Source of the DNA: Deinandra increscens subsp. villosa
Taxonomy: Eukaryota; Streptophyta; Magnoliopsida; Asterales; Asteraceae
Length of the DNA: 64,000 nt
Reading direction: 5' to 3'
NCBI GenBank assembly: GCA_039602395.1
Contig: JBCNJP010000012.1
Location: 25,858,396 to 25,922,395 of the forward strand
Shown here one piece after another: positions 1 through 10,730 of this stretch; position 1 is the stretch's first letter, and each line of letters starts with the position of its first letter. Below the pieces are notes generated by a model. The model saw only the letters and a program-made list of their open reading frames with translations. It ran no database searches and was not told where the DNA came from. Made by a program: the position numbers and the translations under genes.

Positions 1-694
1 ATCATGTTGGGGGAGATTAACATGCATGATTTACACAACTGAGATAATTAGACTTTTACATATCACTCGATTACTGAGGCACACTAGACAACAAAGTCCT
101 TCCCATGATACCGTTAGTATTGGTAATGATAGCGGGAAATATATTGTAGTACTACTGGGTTTGACAAACCCTACCTGGGTCAGTCGCGCTGACACGATCA
201 GATATTGAACGGGTGTTATATTCGTCCTTAACGCAACAAGGCAAACTATAAACAACTATCAGCTTCAGTGACCATCACATGCAAAGTTTCATGTTTATAG
301 CCTAGCTAGCTATCTGATATATATATATATTTGTGATTATGCTCACTTAACTTGAAATGTTTTGAACTGATAAACCTGTGAATTCACCAACCTTTGGGTT
401 GAGACTTTTTAGCATGTTATTTCTCAGGTTGTAGATGTTCGAGTATCACGAGTATGCATGCATGAGTCTTTGAAACACCTTTAGTGTCACATTGGGTGAC
501 AACGTTTTTACATAAGCACTTTTATTGTAATTACAGTTTCGTATTTGTAAAACTATGAATTTATATTTAAATGATATATGAAACGGTTTTTTTTTATTAA
601 TTACTGGTCGTTTGGTGTAACTAATGGACTACGATCCTAGTTTGTCACGCTCCCTGCGGAGGTATTTCGCGCGCGGATTTTTTGGGTTGTGACA
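1..694 (+). mobile_element. 3' part of a 5' LTR, old Ty3/gypsy-like element
   Basis: The stretch ends in TTGTGACA at 694, directly followed by a primer-binding site, so it reads as the right-hand part of a 5' LTR cut off by the window start. The matching 3' LTR start (TGTGACAATCCG) is at 5822. No coding potential is seen; the short ORFs on both strands near 26-255 have no recognisable features. The LTR style (TGTGACA ends, tRNA-Met primer) suggests a chromovirus such as Tekay/Del, which is an inference. Confidence 0.6.
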
Positions 695-696
695 GA

Positions 697-710
697 TTGA
701 TATCAGAGCC
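697..710 (+). other. Primer-binding site, tRNA-iMet type (old element)
   Basis: TTGATATCAGAGCC lies two bases after the LTR end. It differs by one base from the common plant TTGGTATCAGAGCC, which is complementary to the 3' end of initiator tRNA-Met. Confidence 0.75.
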
Positions 711-3700
711 CTTGGTTACAGCAAACTAAGACTCGTCGTATACTGTAACTGTTTTTAATTAGTTACACTTAAACTTTTTTCCCATGCATCGTGATACTCA
801 CTCCTACACGCACCTGGTTTACGATATGTTGTTTACATTATCCAATCCCCTTATACTCTCGGCGAGGAGCCGGTCATTCTTGAGTCATTTTCCTTAACCT
901 CTCTGAGTCGTGTACCTCTTGTGTAAAATTCATGGACGACGAGACGTCAAATCAGATCAGAGGACCACATCTTCACTCTCGATGAGTTGTTTGCAGCTCG
1001 GGATTATTCTAGACTAAAGGACTGGGCGTAGTACCCTGACAATGGGTGAGTGCTTACTTAAGAAGGTGGTGTGATACCTCTTCCTGTTCTTAAACCTTTC
1101 CTATAACTTAGGAGGTACTTGTTATACATGCATTGCATATACTGCTCTACTCTCATGTTCATGGAACGTAATCGTGACGTGTTAATAGTGCAATCATTCA
1201 ACTTCAGTAGTGGCAGCATTGTGTGGATTCAAGTGGTTTCTCATGGGGATACTTAAATCTGTTTTCATTATTGATCGTTTTCACATTTGCTCTGATCTCT
1301 TAAGATCCTCAACTTCTCATTTCTATCACATTGTATGTCGAGATAACACAACTTGGGAACAACTATTATAATCTCGACAGTACCTGATGTGGGTCAACTA
1401 AAGTTTTCTCTTTATGTACCGGATTATGATCAAGCTGGTATGCATGATAAATCCTATCCAAATCCTATTGAGCTAAAATTCTGGCTGACTCGCTTCGGGT
1501 GGGTCATTCCAAGTAAAAAGAACATTTTGTCCTTGAAACTTGTCCTTTTAACAAATTCTGGTCAAGATAACCATGGTTTGGTGACCACATTCCTGATACC
1601 CACATTGTGGATATTTCATATGTACTCCACCATACATGGTAGATGAAGTAAGAGGAACTAGAGTGATCATATAAAGTAAATCACAGTTACATGTGCACAC
1701 GTAAATGTAATTCGCAGTATATAGAAATCCTAGAGAATCCTACGAGGCAAGCTAATGGTAGTATTGAGACTAAATTCTTGTAAAAAAATTTATTTTCTCC
1801 TCGTGGCATTGGATGGTGAACATGTTGAACTCAACCAGATGATCGAGGTCATCTATCCTTGTAAACGTTATCATGCATGATCTTATCTCTCCTATATATT
1901 GATTCTAATCCCTTCGAGATCTCTTTTGAAACATATTATGAATGCTAGTCTTGAGGGGACAAATTTTCACTCGTGTACTTTGATGAAAAGTTTTTCTTGA
2001 CTAGGAATAATCTTGACAAAATCTTTGAATGGTTTTTTATTCATCTTGAATCTTAACTCTACTCGTACGACCTTATCTACCACATCAATCCCTTAAACTT
2101 TTGCGATTGTGAGACAACTTAAAAATCCTTAACCAGGCGAATACCCGAACAACATTGGATAAACTAAAGAATGAAGTATATACCTCAAGCACTGGAGCAT
2201 ATATTTTGGGTAGGAAACTCTTATGTAGTTTCTCTCTCTGGTCTTGTGCTCCTTGATATTTCTTTTGCCAACAGCCTCGTTATGAACGCACGAACTGCCT
2301 ACCCCACCGCAAACATGATCTTCCCTACTGAAGTAATGTTAGTGAAAAGCCTTCCTAATTTTCAAACTAATGACTTCCAATTTTAACGTAATGACTATTC
2401 CGGTTGACCTTTTAAACCTGTGCGATTAATTTTTGTTTGCATGATTCGAACCTTGTACGATTTAACAACCAAAAATTTCAGATTCTCGTGCTTTTGTAAT
2501 CCTTATTGTCTTGGTTAAGCATTCAAGCTTTGAACCAGCAAGTGTTACACCCCTGGTTAGTATTTCAACTAGTTAACATCATTGATGATGAGACTACCAT
2601 GTGCCTCTATTGCTATAACAATACAGAGTCTTTCATGAGAACTCTAATTACACTCATTCGAGCATGAAGGTCTTGTTATCTATAGTTAATTATACCATCA
2701 TCCTACATTTTCCCTTCTTACGCCATGTGTACACCAACTTATCCATACATTTTGTATATTTATTAACGCTCCTGTCATAACAACTATCGATACATTTTTG
2801 GTACGTGAATCCTCATCGTCCTTTTCATAAAACTTTCATTAATGAACCCCCAGCTTGAACTTATACGTTATTGGCATGTTTAAAAAAAAGTGATCGTCTT
2901 GAAATCTGAGGCGTTTTGATATTAGCACTGCGTGTGCCAACCTCTCGATGATCTTCACGAGAATAACAAACCTTACGCATCTTACTGGTATTGTGAATGG
3001 AAACTCTTACACCTTCTGTTTGCACAACGTATTAAGGTTTAATCCCCCCCCCCCCCATTTACATTCAAGCGTATGGGAAAAACTTGATGTCCTCTATTTC
3101 CGATAAAATATCCTATGTGGTTTGACTAATATATAGTAATGGTGGGTAGCTGGTACGCCTTCAAGGTGCTGGTAGTGTGGTGGGTTAGCTGCGGTATACC
3201 CTATATATAAACATTGGTGGCATGTTGAATGTGGGACCAGTACCGGACCAATGATTGACTTTAGAGTCATACACAAGAGCCTCATCTTGAAAAATTCCAT
3301 CTAACAGGACTATGTCTTCGGCACAACTGTTTAATGCTACTTTCTCTGAGATTAAAGATATCTCTTACGTATTTCTACCAAGAAAGACATACCTGAAATA
3401 ATCAAACTCCATGCTTTCAATTGTCTGGGTCTAGAAGAAAAACTCTCCCAAATAAAATTTCCTGCCACGATTCAGATGTGAGTTCTGACCCAGATAAACA
3501 TCAATGTTTTAAAAATCAGAGATTTTCCCTTATGAATGACAACCACCTAATTGAATGATTAACTCCAACTTCTAGAAGCATGTGCTAAGAAGTAGGTTGA
3601 CCTCCCTATAAGGGAAAGCTACTCCTGAATCGACTGTCCCTTTTGATAAACTTTCTAGCTATCACTAAAGAGATACCCCCCCCCCCAATCCTTTTCTATA

Positions 3701-5804
3701 CAACAAATGATTCGACCTTTTGATTTGTGGTAAACTTGCACTAAACCCCAACAAAAATTTATATGTGCGGTTATCGAAAACCGAAACCGCTTTTGAATAC
3801 CCTGATGCTCTGTGTTTCGAAAACACACGTTTTGTTTCATGCTCACGCCGAGCAATATTTTCAAACATTATTTAAACAAATATTCTAGAAAGAACGATTC
3901 ATATCACCCAAATTGCAAGAACACCAAGTAGATTGGGCATACTTATGAACTTAAACGATAAAGACCCCTCTTGACGAGATCCTTACTCTATAGAACTGTA
4001 TAACCGTTGACACGTTCATCTCGATATCTATTGATGCGAATTTCTTACCAAATCTTTTCAAGCATGTTAGATATTTATCTTTGAAATCTACGCTACGTAT
4101 TACATCATTTACACCCACCCATTTTGTATCTCAGCCGGCGCCATCCTAAACTCATACTCTGGAATGGGTAGTTGCGACTACCATAGTTTACCACCTCAAC
4201 ACTCACTTGAATTCATGAATTGAGCCATTGGCACTCTTCATCTTAAATTTGTTATCCTCGCACTTGATGCCATGCACCTTTTTGTAGGGGCCCGTCGATT
4301 ATCGACACATCATAGTTTACACTTTTATTTTGTTGAATTTTTGCCCTTATTTTTGGACCCTTACGAAGGGTAATATGTATGATGATATGTTGTATGATGT
4401 TGAACCCCAGTTTGAATTTGAACCTGGTCGTTTACATTATTACCCGAATAGTTCTTAGCAGAGTTTAGTAAACAAAAATTAGAAACAAACTTCAACGCGT
4501 TATCTTTCAAAGGGAATGGTAGCACTCGATTTGATTACTGTCATAAAATTAGGACGCTACTAGCTATGTTTTAGTATGTGAGCAACTGTTGAACCATTTT
4601 AACCATGATAAATAGTTTGTTTGCTTTTGACCTTCTCATGAGAAATGTTTACAAAACATATGTGTTTAGGCATGCTAAATTTGAGAATATAATCCTATGT
4701 TTAGGGTATAGAAACTGATTAATTATTGAAGTGCTTATTTAAACATAAGTTGCATATAATTGCATGATTAGCTATGTGTGAAAAGCGTTAGGAACCAGAA
4801 AATGATATGTTGTGAATGTATTAACTTGATTGAGTATAAAAACCATACACCATACAAGGTCCTAAGTCTCCTACTTCGATGGGAATGACAAGACTGTGTG
4901 AAGTTGTCCCGTCAACTCTGCACCGAATGGGTTCTGTTGGTTAGTTTATAAACTTATATGCTAGAGATATGCCATGGTAGGGTTGTATGTTAGTATATAA
5001 GGTGTTGGGACAATCGTATGCGTTGTATGGTAACACCTTCAACACAGATTGCATGCTAGTATGCGTTGCCTATATCAACTATTAAAGGAAACCTTCGTAG
5101 AAACTCGTATGCTATCTGAACCATTATTGCATGAAATGTAAATTTTAATATTATTATGGATCATGTGAACTTAATTGGTCATAACTCCATAAAGTACTAA
5201 ATCAACCAATGGGTCCTAATGTTAAGTTGATCAGTCGTGTGTAATTCTATGCTATTTGCTAGTTGGTAGGTAAAATCCAGAGTTTACGCCTTTGTTAGAC
5301 GATGGTTCTATTAAACAAACATTGATTGACCTGTTGCACATGCAATTTTCTCATACTCAAATTCCCTTCTCTTCGATTCAACCGGTTATTGATGAATACG
5401 AATGCCTAAAGCAAAAACGAGACATGAAATGGGAATCTCGCTCCTAGCATGGGGCACAATAGCTAATACGGTTGTTCAACTCTTCTCGTAGAAGAACGCA
5501 TGATAGGAAAATCGTTTTCTATATTTTTTATTTGAATTCTTTTCAAAATCCTCTAAACATTTGACACCTCGTCAATATCGGGTACATATTCTTGATCATA
5601 ACATTCTTGACTCCTTTTGGTGTAGGAAACCTGGATTTTTTCGATAAGCTACTGTCGAGATTATATCTTGTAACAACTGACACTGATTTAAATTTCCGGG
5701 CGAAACTTTCTTCAACAAGGTGATGATGTGACGGATGAGAATCTTTTTTCTTTGTGTCCAGCTCGTTAACCGCGTTAGTTACGCAGTTTTCAAGGACGAA
5801 ACTT
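711..5804 (+). mobile_element. Decayed internal region of the old LTR element
   Basis: About 5.1 kb lies between the primer-binding site and the polypurine tract, a size fitting a full Ty3/gypsy gag-pol. I see no ORF above about 100 codons and could not trace RT, RNase H or integrase motifs by eye. Poly-C runs occur near 3042-3056 and 3677-3686. Assignment as gag-pol remains is positional, from the flanking PBS and PPT, not from protein motifs. Confidence 0.5.
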
Positions 5805-5821
5805 CTTCAACAAGGGGATAC
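5805..5821 (+). other. Polypurine tract of the old element
   Basis: The purine-rich run CAAGGGGATA immediately precedes the TGTGACAATCCG LTR start. A near copy of the same junction (CAACAAGGTGATGATGTGACGG) is found about 110 bp upstream, around 5710-5735. Confidence 0.6.
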
Positions 5822-6090
5822 TGTGACAATCCGTCTTTTCAGGCCCTTTTTCTAAATTAAATAAATGTAAACTGTATTAAATATTGTGTGAACATTTATA
5901 TGACTGACTTGTGTTGACCTTAGCAATTCGGGTTTGTGTAACCACCAATATACGAGCATGCACTCAAGTCTAGACATTTGATATTCTATAATAATATGTA
6001 TATCATATGTTGTGATTTCATGTGAATGTTTTGTCATTTTATGTGACGACTAAATTTATAAATTATGATTTTATGTGATATATATATATA
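5822..6090 (+). mobile_element. Start of the 3' LTR of the old element, interrupted
   Basis: Begins TGTGACAATCCG after the polypurine tract and ends in a (TA)n tract where element A is inserted. It probably continues at 27545-28568: both flanks carry repeated TTTTATGTG motifs and the sequence resumes in the same (TA)n. The right end of this LTR (the TTGTGACA end seen at 694) was not found further right. Confidence 0.55.
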
Positions 6091-6719
6091 TGTTTTGGTC
6101 AAAAATTCACAAAGGAATCTCGTATTCCAAACTTAGAATGTGAGGTAGTGTGCTTGTCAATTTGCTCGAAAAGTAAAGTTGAACACAAGGATGTAACGAG
6201 GGAAAAATCCAGGATCCTTCGAGTTGCCTCTAGGAATCCTAGCAAAAAAACCTCGGGAGCCGGCCTGAAGAGCCTGCTGCCTAGCACTTTTATTAATAAC
6301 AAAATGAAAAAGTTACAATGGGTTGGAGGTTTGATCGATCAGAACTACGTGATACAATGTTGTGCAGTTGTAACTGAGCTAAGGTGTGTCGAATGTGTGT
6401 TCCTACTGATCGAATCCTCGATTATATAAGAAATACAATAATAACCAACTCTCCGGGATTCCCGGGATCCTATCGTCCAACTAACTCGAACGTTAAGGCC
6501 CTTTCGTTCACTTGGTCCACGATCTTCTCTAGCTGGAGCTTAAGTTTTGGAGGTAGTTGATGACTTCAACGGTACCTGGTCAAATAGGCACGTGGCAAAT
6601 ATAAGGGTTAGTTAAATGGAATAAATCAGGATACCTGGATGAGTGGGATTCCCAGACGATAATAGGATTCCTGAACTGCGTGAGCTTCCTGTGAGCATCC
6701 TGAAAATATACCCTCAACA
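6091..6719 (-). repeat. 3' LTR of element A
   Basis: Starts TGTTTTGGTCAAAAATTCAC and ends CCCTCAACA on the plus strand, the reverse complement of the element C LTR ends. The sequence just right of it (ATTGCCACTTAAATTTCAAT) is the mutated polypurine tract read on the plus strand. Confidence 0.92.
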
Positions 6720-6871
6720 ATTGCCACTTAAATTTCAATAGGTGTGGATAAGTTCGATAGCTGTTAAAATTCAAAAAGATGCCTTTTTCACGGCGTCAAG
6801 ACGGTAAAAGCAGTTGAGAAGCGACTGGTTTCTCGGAGCCCAACGAATGTGACGCTAATCATGACCTTTTC

Positions 6872-6879
6872 TTTAAATA
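6872..6879 (+). promoter_or_regulatory. TATA-like box upstream of element A antisense gene
   Basis: TTTAAATA lies about 114 bp upstream of the ATG at 6993. The same octamer at essentially the same distance precedes the antisense gene of element C (43442-43449). Conservation of both motif and spacing supports a real promoter; this is inference from two copies. Confidence 0.5.
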
Positions 6880-6992
6880 GGAGATCACCCCATGAGATTT
6901 TCATCATCTTCTTCACAAACCCTCTCGAGCTTCTCCGATATTCCAGGTCAGTTCCTCTTTATCTTTCTTGTTTTTCTTCTCGTTTTTCGGCC

Positions 6993-8684
6993 ATGGCCAA
7001 GAAAAACACTCGCTCATCTTCTTCGCTGAACTCTCCGGTCGTCGAGGACTTCCATGATCAGGGGTACATTATCTCCTGTGAGGAAGATACCTGCACTTTT
7101 GATGACGACGATATTCTCGAGTTGAAGAACTCCGGTATCTTTCCGCCGGATACTATTTTTCGATCCTTCGATTCTCAAACCAAGTCCGATTTCATCTCCA
7201 CCACCTGGGTTTGCTTCATGTACTACCCTTTCTCGCTTGGGATGACGTTCCCCTTTCCGAAGCTCATCACCCAGTTCTTCAATACCACCCGGCTATCCTA
7301 CTCCCAAACCATGCCAATGGTTTGGAGAATCCTATATTCTCTTGACCAGTTGAACCAAACCAGGAATCTCAACATTGGGATTCCTGAGATCTGTGAAGCA
7401 TACCAATTAAGAACCCATGGTTGTCGCTGGTTCGTTCTCAAGGCTCGCACCTCCACCTCCCAGTTGATTCCCCGAGCTTTCCACAGTGACCATGACTGAT
7501 AGAAACATTTCTTCTTCATCAAACGAGACTCGATTCCTGGGGGGACGGAGTTGCCGTTGAAGTGGGTTGAGAAGGGTAGGATACTGATGTCTTTTGTTGT
7601 TACTGAATTTCCAATATATTTCTAACTTTTCTGTTGTTTTCTTTTTTATAGCACCCAAGTTTGAGAATCTCATCAAGAAGCAGCCTGATTTTAAGAAGCT
7701 TGAAGCAGTTTACCAAATTCCTGCCAGTGAAAGAGCCCTGGTGCTTGAAGCAACTGCCAGTGAAAACAACTACTCAGCCGATCATACTCCCGCCATGTCT
7801 GGTAAGTCTTCGCAGGATTCTGAACTGTTTAGTCATTCAAACATCGTGAATGTTGACAACCCGTTTCTGTTCGCAGCTCCCAAATCCAGCGCCTCATTTT
7901 CCCTGAAGGATCTTGACAATCTGCTCAAGGTCAAGAAGGAACAGCTTGAGCATCATACTACCTCCAAGCCGCCTATTAGCCAGCCAAAGGCCTCAGCTTC
8001 CAAGAAACGAAAGGCTCCTGAGACTCCTGTAGCTCCCGTGGTGTACCTGGAAACCTTTGAAGATCTTGCCCCTTCCTAGGTTAGCAACAAGATCCTCTCG
8101 ATGCAGACCATGATCAACCTGGTAAGAAGCTCATACAATTTTTATGTTAGTTTCATACCTGTTGCAGCTGTTGACCAGGATTCCTATTTGTTCAGGGTAT
8201 TGAGAAGTTGAGCACTCAGGCCATGGATATGGAGAGGAAGCTCGCCGAAGCCAATGAGAAGATCCAAGCCCAGGCCGACACTGCTAAGGGTAAAACCCTG
8301 TTCTATGAGCATAAGCTCGCCGAACAGCGTCAAACCCTGGAAGCCAAGATGGACGATGATGCTGAAATTGGCCAACTCTCGGCTACCTGGAGCGTCCTCG
8401 AATGCAAGATCCAAATGGCAGAAGAGGCTAAGGCGGCTGGCTTCCAAGTGCTAGGTTGGGACAATCCAGGCTGGAAACTGGTCTTGGAATCGTTAGGAGG
8501 AGATGGTGATATGGCAGGGAAGGATAGGAACGATGGAGGCTCCTCAAAGACGGTTCCGGATTCTCCGGTGGCGATGACAAGGGCTTATGTGTTGGAGCTG
8601 GGAGAGGGCAAGAAGCTGGAGGATTCGGTGAAGCAGGTGGAGGAAGAGAAGGCAGTGGGCGATGAGGACAATGCAACGGTCTGA
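6993..8684 (+). pseudogene. Antisense spliced gene of element A, broken by nonsense changes
   Basis: This is the element A copy of the antisense gene intact in element C. Exons are 6993-7575, 7652-7801, 7877-8121 and 8196-8684, giving 583, 150, 245 and 489 nt, exactly the lengths in C. Introns of 76, 75 and 74 nt all start GT and end AG. Exon 1 encodes MAKKNTRSSSS and the hydrophobic segment around YYPFSLGMTFPFP; exon 4 encodes a Glu/Lys/Ala-rich coiled-coil segment. It is dead: two consecutive stops at 7497-7502 (C has Trp-Lys there) and a TAG at 8077-8079 (C has Glu). The gene runs opposite to A's gag-pol and converges on it. Function is unknown; the N-terminal part resembles what databases call putative gypsy-type transposon (Transposase_28), recalled and not searched. 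Confidence 0.85.
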
Positions 8685-9122
8685 GCCCACTTTTTTAGGT
8701 TTTTGGTGTTTTTGATGAAACTTTTTCTGGTTCCTGTAATAGATAAGTAACAAACAACAATGATAGGGATCCTGGTGGAGGGATCTTGTGTTTACAAGAT
8801 GAATCCAGGATTCCTAAAAAACAATTTTTTTACATCTAAGCTTCTCAAGTGGATGGATCCTGAAGTTTTCAGGACGAAGCTTGGGAAGCTCAAAACCTTT
8901 CGTGCATGTTAATAATATCAATATCTTTTAGCTTCTCATGTTATGTTTTGCATTGAAATTTTTGTGGATAGGATTAGTTTATAAAATATATCAAGAATCT
9001 TAAAAATGATTTGTATGTTGAAAAACCATTTGTGGTTTAAATAATTAAATAGGTTAGGCTCCAAGATTAATAAAAACCTAAGTAACATGACCTTCAAAAT
9101 TTACCTTAGTCGACTTCTTGAT
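8685..9122. other. Convergent intergenic spacer of element A
   Basis: Non-coding stretch between the 3' end of the antisense gene and the 3' end of pol. It holds several GGATCC/GGATTC-type motifs, AT-rich sequence and the AATAAAAACC at about 9068. No gene is seen. Confidence 0.5.
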
Positions 9123-9289
9123 TCAAACAGCCATTTCTTCTTTCATCCTATTCAGGATTCCGACGGGAATCCTGAAATCACTTTTCTTGGAACTTATCTC
9201 AGCTTCCTCAAGAACCTGAAACAATCTTAAGAAGCTTCTTGGCCTTCGACTAAAGCTAATGCCTTTGGGAGTAAAGTAGTAAGTTAAAA

Positions 9290-9440
9290 AATACGCTGGG
9301 GATAAACCCGGGATTCTTGGGACTAAGCCAAAACTGGGGAAAAGCCCGATAAACTTGGGACAAAGCCAAAACTGGGGACAAAGCCAAAACTGGGGACAAG
9401 CTCGATAAACTTGGGACAAAGCCAAAACTGGGGATAAGCC
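9290..9440. repeat. Minisatellite in element A 3' untranslated region
   Basis: About four imperfect units built on GGGACAAAGCCAAAACTGGGG with a linker AAGCCCGATAAACTT. The same repeat in reverse sense is present in element C at 40935-41024, so it is a conserved part of the family. In A it is read in frame by a truncated integrase ORF, giving a repetitive tail rich in the unit CPQFWL, because of an upstream deletion. Confidence 0.8.
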
Positions 9441-9499
9441 CGTTCGTAAGTGACATGAATATGTCAAAACCTTAGATAACACGTCAGTGTTATAAACCT

Positions 9500-10110
9500 T
9501 GAGAATCCTCCATCCGGATTCTGCCATATCTCTGAGCTCCTCAACCGTTTCGAGATCCTGAAGGAGATTCTGGCTGTTGGTTTCAGGATCCTGGCAGTTG
9601 ACTCTGGCTGTAGGAAGTACCATCTCCGTAGGGATCACAGCTTCTGCTCCGAATACTAATGAGAATGGTGTTTGGCCAGTAGCATTCTTAGGTGTGGTTC
9701 TATCTGCCCAAAGAACAAACGGAAGCTCCTCAGCCCATTTTCCTCTCTTGGAGCCCAGCTTCTTCTTGAGGTTGTTGATGATGATCTTATTGCTGGATTC
9801 TGCCTGCCCATTAGCTTGGGGATGGACAGGTGTTGAAGTGATCATCTTGATGCCCCAACTTTCACAAAAGCTTGTAGTCCTCTTGCCTATAAACAGGGAG
9901 CCATTGTCACATATGATTTCTTCCGGAATCCCAAATCTGGTGAGGATGTTCCTTTTAATGAAGGATATCACTTCTTTCTCTCTCATTTGAATATAGGCTT
10001 CTGCTTCGATCCACTAGGAGAAGTAATCCGTCATGGCAAGCATAAACACCTTTCCTCCGGGAGCCTTTGACAGCTTACCCACAATATCCATGCCCCACTT
10101 CATGAATGGC
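9500..10110 (-). pseudogene. Integrase catalytic core of element A, truncated
   Basis: On the minus strand the ORF at 9986-9123 carries the integrase core motifs CDNGSLFIG and HPQANGQAESSNK, which contain the second Asp and the Glu of the DDE triad. The first Asp region (GMDIVGKL) is just upstream at about 10060-10095, separated by a stop near 10013. Compared with C, about 0.68 kb is missing after the motif ELRDMA, removing the C-terminal GPY/F module; the join falls at short CGGAT-type homology. The left flank of the tandem insertion at 10116 cuts off the zinc-finger part, which resumes at 17280. Not functional. Confidence 0.88.
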
Positions 10111-10115
10111 CATGG
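10111..10115. repeat. Left target-site duplication (CATGG) of the tandem element
   Basis: CATGG at the left edge matches CATAG at 17275-17279 with one difference. Removing 10116-17279 restores the integrase reading seen in element C around position 39590. Confidence 0.8.
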
Positions 10116-10714
10116 TGTTGGGAATCGAGATTCCGACCCAACATGATTTGGATAGATGTGATTAATACTCAACGGCCACTTAACATTTACCGTCCCGACA
10201 ACACGGTGAAGAACATGACAACTCAAGACACAAGACTCAACTAAAGAAGATGGCTCTAGTGAATATTATTTATTGTTTAAATATTGTCACTAGTTGGTAG
10301 TTTTACTATTATGCCCTTAGTGTGTTTTGTAGTATATATAGTAAGTCTTTCTCATGTGAAAGACTTGATGATGTGAGTAAGAGAGTTAGTCATGGTTCCT
10401 TGAAGCTTGTTAAGGGTTCTTGAACTTACCTAGTAAGCTCAAGAAACCCGGGAATGCGTGGGGTAGGTAAAGTAATCATTCGGTTATTATTAATCATTTG
10501 GTTATCCTTTGTTATCTATCTTTCATGTTGATTATCATAGATCTATCTTGTTCTTCATATCCATGTTTCTACTAGCTTTGTTCTTCATCATCATCACATC
10601 TCAAACACCATCGTGTTCATATCCGGGTGTTCATTTGTTTCTACAAAAACGAGTTACACAAAGACTCGATCCGCTTCCGCAACCAAGGTATTTGGTCACC
10701 ACCTCGGTTTTTCA
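10116..10714 (+). repeat. LTR 1 of the tandem element
   Basis: Starts TGTTGGGAATCGAG and ends CGGTTTTTCA. Contains TATATATA at 10333-10340 and, just downstream, a hairpin with 8-bp arms AGTCTTTC and GAAAGACT (10344-10365). Confidence 0.95.
10333..10365 (+). promoter_or_regulatory. LTR promoter: TATA box followed by a hairpin
   Basis: TATATATA is followed after 3 bp by an inverted repeat with 8-bp arms and a 6-nt loop, near where transcription should start. The same arrangement is present in LTR2 and LTR3 (plus 3280 and 6560). Confidence 0.5.
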
Positions 10715-10715
10715 A

Positions 10716-10730
10716 TTGGTATCAGAGCCA
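10716..10730 (+). other. Primer-binding site, tRNA-iMet (unit 1)
   Basis: TTGGTATCAGAGCCA, one base after the LTR end, complementary to the 3' end of initiator tRNA-Met. The second unit has the same site at 13996-14010; LTR3 has none, being the terminal LTR. Confidence 0.93.

Noticed and set aside
10014..10226. 70-codon minus ORF starting in the LTR and ending in integrase
   Set aside because: Chimera created by insertion of the tandem element into A's integrase.
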